From Albibacterium bauzanense (lineage in GTDB: Bacteria > Bacteroidota > Bacteroidia > Sphingobacteriales > Sphingobacteriaceae): a stretch of DNA of 64,000 nucleotides. A model generated the notes under the pieces. The model ran no database searches and had not been told where the DNA came from. It was given only the letters and a program-made list of their open reading frames with translations. This document shows positions 53,671 to 61,677 of the stretch, one piece after another (the first letter of the stretch is position 1; the number at the start of each line of letters is the position of its first letter). The stretch lies in NCBI RefSeq assembly GCF_004339765.1, contig NZ_SMGO01000001.1, positions 434,001 through 498,000 of the forward strand. The letters run 5' to 3'. A program made the translations under genes and the position numbers.

Positions 53671-54156
53671 TTATTTTTTTGTTTCAACTCTTCCACTTTC
53701 CCGGTCGCTCTTTCTGCCGATAGCATAACCGCTACCGCCGCCGATTGCAGCTCCAATAGCTGCTCCTCTAACTGGCTTATCTTTATCAATTAAAGCTCCG
53801 CCGATAGCTCCTACACCTGCACCAATTGCAGTACCTTTGGCAGCATCGCTCCAGCCTTTCTTTTGTTGCTCTTCAGCAGCTTCTGGCGAAGCATGAATTA
53901 CCGTACTGGTATTTGTGGTAGGAATTATATTTGATTCCTTTTTAGAATAGCTTTTAGCAGCTTCCTGCTCTGCAAGCGCAGCTTTTGCTGCTTCAGCCCT
54001 TTTGAAACTATCCAATTTCAAACTATCATTTACTCGCTTTTCTGCCATTTCCTGAGCGAGAACATCTTGTTTTTCGCCTGATGCATTACCGCATGCTGTT
54101 AAAAGACTAAGAGATACTGCAGTCAATGCTATAAAGGTTATCGCACTATTTTTCAT
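53671..54156 (-). CDS. Glycine-zipper lipoprotein
   Basis: A 161-residue predicted lipoprotein with lipobox LTAC (Cys22). A lysine- and alanine-rich helical stretch (about 25-75) looks like a coiled coil. The C-terminal part has glycine-zipper segments: GTAIGAGVGAIGGALI and GAAIGAAIGGGSGYAIG, as in YMGG-like and SlyB-type outer-membrane lipoproteins. These segments can insert into or pack against membranes. Function unknown. It is convergent with the MBL-fold gene. Confidence 0.78.
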   Translation of the reverse strand: MKNSAITFIALTAVSLSLLTACGNASGEKQDVLAQEMAEKRVNDSLKLDSFKRAEAAKAALAEQEAAKSYSKKESNIIPTTNTSTVIHASPEAAEEQQKKGWSDAAKGTAIGAGVGAIGGALIDKDKPVRGAAIGAAIGGGSGYAIGRKSDRESGRVETKK

Positions 54157-54247
54157 TTTACTTTGTATTTGAAATTTGTCAGAATATTTAATTTATACCA
54201 AGCAGCTATAAGAAATAACTATGCCAAAGACAAAATAACGGACTGAT

Positions 54248-56188
54248 TTAACTGAGGTAGTTGGTATCTAAACTCTCGTATATTGAGTTATTGCTTAAAA
54301 ATTCAGGTATTACTTCCTTCATCTTACGAACTACTAACTCGTTATCTTGCATCTCATTAATTTCCAATAATTCTATAATGGCAGTATTGGCTTCCTCGTA
54401 GGAATGGTTCCTCACTTTAGCTATATTTATTTTTTTATGATGGGTAGGAAGCGTAAGTTCAGAAGAAGCTAATAGCTCTTCATATAATTTTTCACCCGGT
54501 CTTAAGCCAGTATATACAATCTTTATATCTACTCCCTCATTAAAACCTGCCAGCTGAATCATCTTCTTCGCCATATCAACAATCTTAACCGGCTTACCCA
54601 TATCAAAAACAAAGATTTCTCCGCCATGTCCCATTGTACCGGCTTCTAAAACCAATTGTACGGCTTCAGATATGGTCATAAAATAACGCGTAATCTCAGG
54701 ATGGGTAACTGTAACCGGGCCGCCCTTTTCAATCTGTGCCCGAAAGCGTGGTATTACAGAACCATTAGAACCCAATACATTGCCGAAACGGGTAGTTATA
54801 AATCGGGTTTTTAAAATAGGCGAATTCAGAGCCTGAATATATATTTCTGCCAGACGCTTAGAGGCTCCCATCACATTCGTGGGATTAACTGCCTTATCGG
54901 TAGATATCATCACAAACTTTTCGACCTCATATTTAACAGCAAGATCTGCAATATGCTTTGTTCCACCTACATTTACATCAACCGCCTCAAATGGATTATG
55001 CTCCATTAATGGTACATGCTTATAAGCTGCAGCGTGATAGATTACTTGAATATCATACGTTTTAAAGACAAATTCCATCCGATTAGCGTCACGTACATCA
55101 GCTATGATCATCATAACTGAGGCATCGGGAAAGGTTTCTTCTATTTCTAACTGAATGGCATGTAAAGGTGATTCAGCATTGTCGCAAAGTATCAATAAAG
55201 TTGGCTCATATTGCAAAACTTGTCGCACAATTTCAGAACCTATAGAACCGGCTGCACCAGTTATCAGAACACGTTTGCCATGGAGATCAGTTTTTACGCG
55301 GCTTTGATCTATTTTAATAGGTTTGCGCTGCAGAAGATCTTCAATGCGAAGCTCATGCATTTGTTTCCGTTTAAGAGTCCCTGAAAGCCATTTACTGGAT
55401 GGAGGCACTGTAATAACTTTAATTCCTAAACGAAGGCTGCGTTCTATAACCACCTTTTTAGAACGTTCGTCTAAGTTCTCATGAACAATGATCAGTTCTT
55501 GTATTTTCTTATATTTCTTAAGTTCAGGCAGTTCTTTAAAATGATAAACCTTCTTTTGCTCCATATAGCTATAAAGCCTGTTGCGATTGATATCAATAAA
55601 ACCCACAACAACATAGTTTACTTCTTGATTACTCTCTAATGCTTGTTTTACCAGTATGGCATTTTTGTCGGAACCATAAATTAAAACGTTTACAAACTCT
55701 TTTCCGGCAAATCGACGTGTTAAAAACTGATAAACATTCCGCCCTATTACACGTAGCATAACCAATAAAGATGTACAAATAAAGAAGTTGATAAGTACAA
55801 TTAAAAAGAGGTTTTCATGCTCATCGCCTATAACTGTCTGCGCAAACAGAAGCATAAAACTTAAAAAGATAATATTAAAAGTAATAGAAGCAGAAAATAT
55901 ACGGAATAGATCTACACTATTAGAGTAACGCAGCAAACCTGTGTGCATACGGCCAACATAAAGTGTGGCAATTGCAATAATGGAAAAAGAAGCGGTATAG
56001 ATAGCGAAACGCAGTGGACTTATTAATGTAAATTCGAAACCCTTAACTAATAAGAAAGAGAAAGAAAAGGACCAGGAAACAATTAGCAAATCTAAAATTA
56101 AGATAGTCCATCTAGATACAGTCTTTCCTTCTAAGAGGAATTGTTTCATTTTCTCTTTTATATTGAAAACAAATTCATTCTGAATCAT
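54248..56188 (-). CDS. FlaA1/CapD-type nucleotide-sugar 4,6-dehydratase (membrane form)
   Basis: A 646-residue inner-membrane enzyme of the PglF/WbpM long form, converting UDP-GlcNAc to a 4-keto-6-deoxy sugar for surface polysaccharide. Four hydrophobic helices (about 20-140) precede a CoA-binding-like domain (about 150-260) and the extended SDR domain: LITGAAGSIGSE (NAD binding), YHAAAYKHVPLME, and STDKAVNPTNVMGASKRLAE. The catalytic tyrosine position is Met, giving the SMK triad of the long-form dehydratases. No glycosyltransferase cluster is adjacent. The encoded product could supply capsule or O-glycan. Confidence 0.88.
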   Translation of the reverse strand: MIQNEFVFNIKEKMKQFLLEGKTVSRWTILILDLLIVSWSFSFSFLLVKGFEFTLISPLRFAIYTASFSIIAIATLYVGRMHTGLLRYSNSVDLFRIFSASITFNIIFLSFMLLFAQTVIGDEHENLFLIVLINFFICTSLLVMLRVIGRNVYQFLTRRFAGKEFVNVLIYGSDKNAILVKQALESNQEVNYVVVGFIDINRNRLYSYMEQKKVYHFKELPELKKYKKIQELIIVHENLDERSKKVVIERSLRLGIKVITVPPSSKWLSGTLKRKQMHELRIEDLLQRKPIKIDQSRVKTDLHGKRVLITGAAGSIGSEIVRQVLQYEPTLLILCDNAESPLHAIQLEIEETFPDASVMMIIADVRDANRMEFVFKTYDIQVIYHAAAYKHVPLMEHNPFEAVDVNVGGTKHIADLAVKYEVEKFVMISTDKAVNPTNVMGASKRLAEIYIQALNSPILKTRFITTRFGNVLGSNGSVIPRFRAQIEKGGPVTVTHPEITRYFMTISEAVQLVLEAGTMGHGGEIFVFDMGKPVKIVDMAKKMIQLAGFNEGVDIKIVYTGLRPGEKLYEELLASSELTLPTHHKKINIAKVRNHSYEEANTAIIELLEINEMQDNELVVRKMKEVIPEFLSNNSIYESLDTNYLS

Positions 56189-56381
56189 TGTTTATGGGCT
56201 CTGTTTAGAAAAAATGTGTGAATGACAAATTATAATCGTCAATCTGTATAAATTTGTTTAATACAGATCAGCCAAAATTAATCAATAAATGTTCAACAAG
56301 AAATACTATTCATCAATTTATACTAAAGCGTACTGTAAGATAGAATATTTTGTTCTAAATAAGCTTGTATATTAATCAAAA

Positions 56382-56426
56382 AGGACGAACAGCTTATACA
56401 GAAAATCTATATAAACTGTTCGTCTT
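56382..56426 (-). terminator. Intrinsic terminator downstream of the SDR gene
   Basis: GACGAACAG (56384-56392) pairs with CTGTTCGTC (56416-56424), extended by further A-T pairs inside the loop. On the minus strand the hairpin is followed by CCTTTTTG. It lies 37 nt after the SDR stop and separates it from the nucleotide-sugar dehydratase gene. Confidence 0.75.
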
Positions 56427-56462
56427 AAAACTGGGCTTAGAAAAAACAAGCACAGAATAGAA

Positions 56463-57206
56463 TTATTTTTGCGGTGGCAATGAAGGTCTTATTTCTATTT
56501 TACTAGGAAGAGAACGAGCATTCATTTTCAAAATATCTGCTACGAGTTCACCGATATCCTCTTTTTGAATTTTCCATGCATCCTGATCGCTAATTTCATG
56601 GCCATTAAAAGCAGTAGCAACAGATCCCGGCATAATGGTAGTTACACGAATTCCGAGTTTACGAATGTCGAGCATTACAGCTTGAGTAAAACCAGTAAGA
56701 CCAAATTTACTTGCATTATAGGCAGATGCACCTTCGAAGAAATTAGTTCCCGCTAAACTAGAGATCGTAATAAAGTAGCCTTTAGAAGCAGCTAAAGCAT
56801 CTAAAGAGGCTTTTATACTATAGAATGGACCGGTTAAATTGGTATCAATAGTTTCATGCCATTCTTCAAGAGATAGATCAGTAATAGAAGCAAAATGCCC
56901 AACACCGGCATTAGCTACAAACACATCTACCCTACCCCATTTCTCTAATACCTCTTTTACAGCAGCTGTTTGAGATTCAAAAGAACGAACATCCACTTCC
57001 AAACCGATTACAGCACCAATTCCAACTCCCTTTAATTTCTTAACTGCTTGCAGAGCTCTTTCTTCAGACCTGGAAGTAATTGCAACATTATATCCTTCCT
57101 TTAATAAGGATTCTGCAATTCCATAACCGATACCTGAACTTCCACCAGTAATTATCGCTACTTTATCAATTTGTGTCATAGTCTTAATAGTATTACGTTT
57201 ATTCAT
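56463..57206 (-). CDS. SDR family oxidoreductase
   Basis: A 247-residue short-chain dehydrogenase/reductase. AIITGGSSGIGYG gives the NAD(P) loop, VANAG the NAG motif, and TISSLAG with YNASKFG the Ser-Tyr-Lys catalytic residues. PGSVAT is the usual loop after the active site. The frame offers Met1 (57206) and Met10 (57179); the shorter start gives MTQIDKVAIITGG, a normal SDR N terminus, and may be the true one. It could reduce a ketone or act on fatty acyl or sugar substrates; no operon partner helps decide. Confidence 0.87.
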   Translation of the reverse strand: MNKRNTIKTMTQIDKVAIITGGSSGIGYGIAESLLKEGYNVAITSRSEERALQAVKKLKGVGIGAVIGLEVDVRSFESQTAAVKEVLEKWGRVDVFVANAGVGHFASITDLSLEEWHETIDTNLTGPFYSIKASLDALAASKGYFITISSLAGTNFFEGASAYNASKFGLTGFTQAVMLDIRKLGIRVTTIMPGSVATAFNGHEISDQDAWKIQKEDIGELVADILKMNARSLPSKIEIRPSLPPQK

Positions 57207-57228
57207 TTATGTTAATTACGAAGCTACA

Positions 57229-57253
57229 GGAAATATATGAGAACAATATTTCC
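57229..57253. promoter_or_regulatory. Palindrome upstream of the SDR gene, candidate operator
   Basis: GGAAATAT, a 9-nt spacer, and ATATTTCC form a perfect 8-bp inverted repeat 22 bp upstream of the SDR start codon. Position and symmetry fit a dimeric repressor site, but no regulator gene is adjacent. Confidence 0.3.
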
Positions 57254-57351
57254 AGACTGTAAAATTTCATTAATTTATATAGAATTACAAAATTGCACTC
57301 AGTTTTCGTATATTTATAAATGCAATAACGCATAATAAATTATAAACAACC

Positions 57352-57495
57352 ATGGGAAGAAATGATAATAAAAACTCGAATAAGAATCAGAAAAAAGCTC
57401 CCAAAGATGCAAGTTTGGCTGGTTCAAAAGTAGTCTCAGACTACCAGGCAGGCAAAAAAAGCAAATCATCCGACCTGGATAGCAAAAAGAAATAA
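57352..57495 (+). CDS. Small lysine-rich hydrophilic protein (47 residues)
   Basis: An intact 48-codon frame from ATG at 57352 to TAA at 57495, not overlapping any other gene. The product starts MGRNDNKNSNKNQKK and ends SKSSDLDSKKK. It is rich in Lys, Asn, Ser and Asp, with a single Tyr and no cysteine, and lacks a signal peptide or hydrophobic segment. It resembles the small intrinsically disordered stress proteins of other bacteria in composition only. No function is assigned. Start and stop are clear and codon use looks coding-like, but expression is unproven. Confidence 0.5.
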   Translation: MGRNDNKNSNKNQKKAPKDASLAGSKVVSDYQAGKKSKSSDLDSKKK

Positions 57496-57515
57496 TTAAC
57501 TAACGAGTGTAGGGT

Positions 57516-58103
57516 TTGATTAGATTTATTTGTCTTTTAGTTTTTGCGCTCTCAATTAATCCATCTTTCGGTCAGGATGTGGAAGATGAGTACATGATAG
57601 AATTAGCAAAAGAACTGTTTCTAGGACTTCCAATAAAATCTGACCTGCCCAGCTCTCTTTCTTTATTAAAAGAATCTAATAAAGTTGATAAAGTAACTGT
57701 CCTGGACGAAAATATAAAGGCTACATTCATCAGTCACCCAATCCTTAATATTAACTCCATAAAAGGCGATGACAGGTCTGGATCAGCAGATATTGAACTC
57801 TTATTTTACAACAATCAAATTTTTGAAAGAAGAATTATAGTAAATAACCAATGCGATCTTACAGCTTTCAATACTCTATATAATCTCTTGAAAGCTGTAT
57901 CATTTCATATAGAAGCAGAAAAACCTGTAACAGATTCAACCAGCTATCGTAGAAACACTCTTTTCACCGCAAAGGATGGAAGGAATCTGGCTCATATTGA
58001 ACTTTCTTATAACCCTGCTCTCTTTAACCCCGAAAGAGACCTGACTGATAAAGCTAAAACAATTGCTATTGTCTTTGCTATTTACGACAATACCTTATAT
58101 TAG
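57516..58103 (+). CDS. Exported protein of unknown function
   Basis: A 195-residue protein with a clear signal peptide (IRFICLLVFALSINPSFGQ) starting at a TTG codon at 57516; no ATG or GTG start in frame would keep the signal peptide. The mature part is mixed alpha/beta, with VTVLDENIKATFISHPI, DIELLFYNNQIFERRIIV and TIAIVFAIYDNTLY at the end. I recognise no family. It lies 20 bp after the 47-residue small protein gene and might be cotranscribed with it. Confidence 0.6.
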   Translation: MIRFICLLVFALSINPSFGQDVEDEYMIELAKELFLGLPIKSDLPSSLSLLKESNKVDKVTVLDENIKATFISHPILNINSIKGDDRSGSADIELLFYNNQIFERRIIVNNQCDLTAFNTLYNLLKAVSFHIEAEKPVTDSTSYRRNTLFTAKDGRNLAHIELSYNPALFNPERDLTDKAKTIAIVFAIYDNTLY

Positions 58104-58196
58104 GTTTACCTAACCTTTAAAATTAGCTGTTATTATTTTGTCGCAATCACCCCTATAATTGTCGCAGTAATATATATATCTGTTCTTTCTATACGT

Positions 58197-58204
58197 TAAA
58201 TTTG
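58197..58204 (+). promoter_or_regulatory. Putative -7 promoter box (TAAATTTG)
   Basis: TAAATTTG fits TAnnTTTG and lies 28 bp upstream of the double-domain VOC protein gene. Confidence 0.4.
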
Positions 58205-58232
58205 TATATATCAACCAGTTAATATATTTATT

Positions 58233-59072
58233 ATGAAAAATTCAATTTATCCATGTCTATGGTTTAATAATGAGGCAGAGGCAGCAGCAAATTTTTATTG
58301 TTCTGTTTTTAAAAATTCAGAGATAACATTAAAAAGCCCCTTAGTTGTTAACTTCAACTTATACGGTGAAAAATTTATGGGCCTAAATGGCGGGCCTGCA
58401 TTTAAAAAGAATCCGTCCATCTCCTTTTTTGTATTATGTGAAACTGTAGAAGAAACCAATCAAACCTGGGATAAACTTAAAGATGGTGGTTCAGTACTAA
58501 TGCCTATTGATAAATATCCATGGAGCGAACGATATGGTTGGGTTCAGGATCGTTTTGGCGTTAGTTGGCAGCTTTATTTAGGACAAATGCAAGACGTAGG
58601 ACAAAAGTTCACCCCCTCATTCATGTTCGTAAAAGAGCAATCTGGTAAAGCAGAAGAGGCTGTTCATTTTTATACTTCAATTTTTGAAAACTCAAGTATA
58701 AACGGTATTGCGAAATATACTGCCGAAGACGCTGATGTTGAAGGTTATGTAAAGCATGCCCAGTTCAAGCTTAATGATCAGGTGTTTATGGCAATGGATA
58801 GCTCTGCAGAACATGAGTTTTCGTTCAATGAGGGAATCTCTATTGTGGTAGGTTGTAAAACACAGGAGGAGATAGATTATTACTGGAATAAGCTATTAGA
58901 AGGCGGTAAGGAAAGTCAGTGTGGTTGGCTAGAAGACAAATTTGGTGTTTCATGGCAAATCGTTCCAAATGTTCTAGATGAATTAATGTCTGACTCCGTA
59001 AAATTTGAACGCGTTATGCAAGAAGTTATGAAAATGAGAAAATTAGATATTCAAACTATGGTTGACGCTTAA
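58233..59072 (+). CDS. VOC family protein, two PhnB/3-dmu-9_3-mt-like domains
   Basis: A 279-residue cytoplasmic protein with two consecutive vicinal-oxygen-chelate domains. The first begins IYPCLWFNNEAEAAANFY and ends YGWVQDRFGVSWQLYLG. The second begins TPSFMFVKEQSGKAEEAVHFY and ends CGWLEDKFGVSWQIVPNVL. These ends, D-x-F-G-x-S-W-Q, are the signature of the PhnB-like group. The usual metal ligands are only partly present, as is common in this group, so catalytic activity is doubtful. Some relatives are annotated as methyltransferases without support. It starts a run of small co-oriented genes. Confidence 0.82.
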   Translation: MKNSIYPCLWFNNEAEAAANFYCSVFKNSEITLKSPLVVNFNLYGEKFMGLNGGPAFKKNPSISFFVLCETVEETNQTWDKLKDGGSVLMPIDKYPWSERYGWVQDRFGVSWQLYLGQMQDVGQKFTPSFMFVKEQSGKAEEAVHFYTSIFENSSINGIAKYTAEDADVEGYVKHAQFKLNDQVFMAMDSSAEHEFSFNEGISIVVGCKTQEEIDYYWNKLLEGGKESQCGWLEDKFGVSWQIVPNVLDELMSDSVKFERVMQEVMKMRKLDIQTMVDA

Positions 59073-59109
59073 TTTTAATTATTAGCTCAATTTTTTAAAC
59101 AATAATATT

Positions 59110-59568
59110 ATGAAAAACGAAAGTAAATCTATGCAAATGCTACATTTCTCAATAAGCATTCATGCACCCAAAGAAAAGGTATGGCATACCATGTTGGATG
59201 ATAAAACATACCCTAAATGGACAACTGTATTTCATGAAGGTTCTCTCTATAAAGGAAGTTGGGAAAAAGGAAGTAAAATCCAATTTTTAGATCCTACAGG
59301 CTCGGGAATGTTTTCGAGAATTGAAGAAAACAAACCTTATGAATTTGTTTCAATTGAACATTTAGGCTTTATAAAAGATGGAAAGGAAGATTTAAAAAGT
59401 GAAGGAGCAAAAGCCCTGGCTGGAGCACATGAAAACTATACCTTCAAAGAAAAGGATGGAATAACCGACCTTTCAATAGATGCAGATACGCCTGAAGAAT
59501 ATAAAGAGATGTTCGAAGATATGTGGCCAAAAGCATTGTCAAAGCTTAGAGAGCTTGCTGAGGAATAA
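59110..59568 (+). CDS. SRPBCC/START-like domain protein
   Basis: A 152-residue protein with one SRPBCC (Bet v1-like) domain. MLHFSISIHAPKEKVWHTML is the typical first strand and helix, then YPKWTTVFHEGS and WPKALSKLRELAEE, the long C-terminal helix. Such proteins bind hydrophobic ligands in a cavity or act like AHSA1. It is 37 bp downstream of the VOC gene and 34 bp upstream of the next one, so all are probably cotranscribed. Ligand unknown. Confidence 0.8.
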   Translation: MKNESKSMQMLHFSISIHAPKEKVWHTMLDDKTYPKWTTVFHEGSLYKGSWEKGSKIQFLDPTGSGMFSRIEENKPYEFVSIEHLGFIKDGKEDLKSEGAKALAGAHENYTFKEKDGITDLSIDADTPEEYKEMFEDMWPKALSKLRELAEE

Positions 59569-59602
59569 ACATATTTAATCTAACAATTTAAGAAATATAG
59601 TC

Positions 59603-60013
59603 ATGGAAAAAATCACATTAAATGCTTATTTACTTTTCGATGGAAACTGTCGGGAAGCAATGGAATTTTACCAACAAATTTTTGGAGGAGAGCTTCAAAT
59701 GATGACATTCGGACAAGTTGATGATAGTTGTCCGGCAGCTAAAAAAGATTCAATTATGCACGCTAGCCTTATGGGAGGAGAAGTTGATTTAATGGCATCC
59801 GATAATCCCGAGGATAAACCATCTGGCAAAGGAAACATAAGCCTCGCCCTTAGTGGTTATGATGAAGAAAAGCTCCGCAAAAGGTTCTCTGATTTAAGTA
59901 TGGGAGGGAATATATTTATGCATTTGGAGAAACAAATTTGGGGAGATCTCTATGGTGCCTTTACTGATAAGTTTGGCATCGACTGGATGGTTAATATCGG
60001 CACTAAAAAATAG
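59603..60013 (+). CDS. VOC family protein, PhnB-like
   Basis: A 136-residue single-domain VOC protein. AYLLFDGNCREAMEFYQQIFGG is the PhnB-like start, MHASLMGGEVDLMASD the middle strand pair, and YGAFTDKFGIDWMVNIG the end. Relatives are annotated as glyoxalase/bleomycin-resistance-like proteins. Metal binding is not certain. It belongs to the small co-oriented run with the double-domain VOC and SRPBCC proteins. Confidence 0.85.
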   Translation: MEKITLNAYLLFDGNCREAMEFYQQIFGGELQMMTFGQVDDSCPAAKKDSIMHASLMGGEVDLMASDNPEDKPSGKGNISLALSGYDEEKLRKRFSDLSMGGNIFMHLEKQIWGDLYGAFTDKFGIDWMVNIGTKK

Positions 60014-60073
60014 TGGGTAATTGGAGAAGAGATAATATATTTGCTTAACTTTATTTAATACAAACAATAATTT

Positions 60074-60385
60074 ATGAGCGACTCAACAAACTCTTCTTCA
60101 ATTAATGCAATATCTCACAATGTATATTTTGATGGTAAGGTTCAAAGCCTTGGAATAGACACAGAACAAGGTAAAGCTACACTAGGTGTAATGAAAAAAG
60201 GAACCTATGAGTTTTCTACTTCTTCACCAGAAAGAATGGTAGTAGTGTCTGGTATCATGAATGTTAGATTACCGGAAGCTAGCTGGAAAAAGTACCAGGA
60301 ACACGAAGAGTTTAATGTAGAAGCTAATACTACATTTGAGGTTTTATGTGATACGGATGTTGCGTATATATGTTATTATGGGTAG
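60074..60385 (+). CDS. ppnP: Pyrimidine/purine nucleoside phosphorylase (PpnP)
   Basis: A 103-residue cupin enzyme (formerly DUF1255/YaiE) that splits nucleosides with phosphate. It has the family blocks YFDGKVQSLGI, GKATLGVMKKGTYEFST, SPERMVVVSGIMNVRLP, FNVEANTTFEVL and a final tyrosine-rich strand VAYICYYG. Length and block order match E. coli PpnP closely. It is the last gene of the plus-strand run and is convergent with the alpha/beta hydrolase gene. Confidence 0.92.
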   Translation: MSDSTNSSSINAISHNVYFDGKVQSLGIDTEQGKATLGVMKKGTYEFSTSSPERMVVVSGIMNVRLPEASWKKYQEHEEFNVEANTTFEVLCDTDVAYICYYG

Positions 60386-60431
60386 ATAGCCGTTCACTAC
60401 CAGCTGTTGGATTACCAATAGCAAAGAAACA

Positions 60432-61292
60432 TCATCCATTTCTAACAAAATCATCAATCAAGCTTGCAACTGCATCTGAATTTTCCTCAGGTGCAAAGTG
60501 TCCGCTATCGACAATTTTCTTTGCTTTAACTTGTGTAAGGCCACTTAATTGAAAACCTTGCACATAATCCTCTATGTTACCCTGTTCTTCAGCACCCTTT
60601 AAATACAATAAAGGTACATCAGAAATAATATTCAAGTTCCTTTCTTTTTCGTCTTCAGCAAAGGAACGATACCATCCCAAACTTGTACTCAATGCCTCTT
60701 TCGAATTATAAGCCTGAACATATTTCTCTCTCCTATCTGGAGCTATAGCATCCTTTTTTGCAGCAATTGAATTATAAAAATAATCGAAGAGCAGATTCAG
60801 TTTGCCGCTAATTAACTGCTCAGGCAATTCTGGCACTGAAAAGAAAGCAAAATGCCAAATAAAAGGATTCCGCTTAACCTGTTCCCAAGGTGCGACACCA
60901 GGAACGGCCGTACACATGATGACGGCTTTAGATAAGTATTCGAAAAAGTGTTTAATAAAAGCATAGCAAACCATTCCTCCAACATCATGACCAACAAGAA
61001 CAATATTCTTTAGGCCAAGAACATCAAGTAAATTCTTGATAAATTTCGCAATAGATAATTTAGTTGTAGAAGCGATACTTTCAGTTTGTCCGATTCCGGG
61101 CAGATCTATAGCCATTATATGATAATCATCCTGCAACAATCTCATAAGCTGTTCAAATTCCATCCAGGTTTCCGGATATCCATGAAGACAAAGTATTGTC
61201 TGTTTGGATTTATCTCCAGCCTCCACTACATGTGTCGAAATCCCGTTAACCAGTACTTGAGAATGCTTAAAATTATAAGATGAGATATTCAT
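60432..61292 (-). CDS. Alpha/beta hydrolase (epoxide hydrolase/dehalogenase-like)
   Basis: A 286-residue alpha/beta-hydrolase. HGYPETWMEF is the oxyanion motif; GHDVGG holds an aspartate nucleophile rather than serine, which is typical of epoxide hydrolases and haloalkane or fluoroacetate dehalogenases. The His of the triad is in SGHFAPEEN. The cap region carries Trp and Tyr, as expected for epoxide or halide binding. No signal peptide is seen. Substrate cannot be decided. Confidence 0.86.
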   Translation of the reverse strand: MNISSYNFKHSQVLVNGISTHVVEAGDKSKQTILCLHGYPETWMEFEQLMRLLQDDYHIMAIDLPGIGQTESIASTTKLSIAKFIKNLLDVLGLKNIVLVGHDVGGMVCYAFIKHFFEYLSKAVIMCTAVPGVAPWEQVKRNPFIWHFAFFSVPELPEQLISGKLNLLFDYFYNSIAAKKDAIAPDRREKYVQAYNSKEALSTSLGWYRSFAEDEKERNLNIISDVPLLYLKGAEEQGNIEDYVQGFQLSGLTQVKAKKIVDSGHFAPEENSDAVASLIDDFVRNG

Positions 61293-61446
61293 AAATCGCT
61301 ATTATAAAAGTTTATTCAACTTAAGCCAATTCAATGCAAGAAGCATGGATTCAGACAATAATAACAGCTATAAATCAAATTAAGTTTTCGGTCTTACGTT
61401 TATCGTTTAGATATAAATAAGTATAAATGAAGGGCTTTAAACAGAG

Positions 61447-61477
61447 AAAGCCACAAGAAGGTTATTCTTATGGCTTT
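61447..61477 (-). terminator. Hairpin terminator downstream of tRNA-Arg
   Basis: AAAGCCA (61447-61453) pairs with TGGCTTT (61471-61477), and AAGAA (61455) with TTCTT (61465) across one mismatch, with a 5-nt loop. It lies 28 nt after the tRNA on the minus strand, with a moderately T-rich tail. Confidence 0.65.
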
Positions 61478-61505
61478 TATGAGGTATTTACTACCTATAT
61501 TTTAG

Positions 61506-61579
61506 TACCCCCAACAAGATTCGAACTTGTGACCGACGGTTTAGAAAACCGTTGCTCTATCCAGCTGAGCTATGGAGGC
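61506..61579 (-). tRNA. tRNA-Arg (anticodon TCT)
   Basis: The reverse complement folds as a 74-nt cloverleaf: acceptor GCCTCCA paired with TGGGGGT (G1-T72 and one inner G-T pair), D arm AGCTCAGCTGGATAGAGC, anticodon stem ACGGT/ACCGT with loop containing TCT, and T arm ACAAG-TTCGAAT-CTTGT. The discriminator is A. CCA is not encoded. It reads AGA codons. Confidence 0.96.
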
Positions 61580-61677
61580 TCGTTGTTAAAACGAATGCAA
61601 AATTAATAAAATCTTTAACATTCGAGCAAATTAAAGCAACAATATCTGCATTTTCAATCTTATTAAATAATGCTTAA

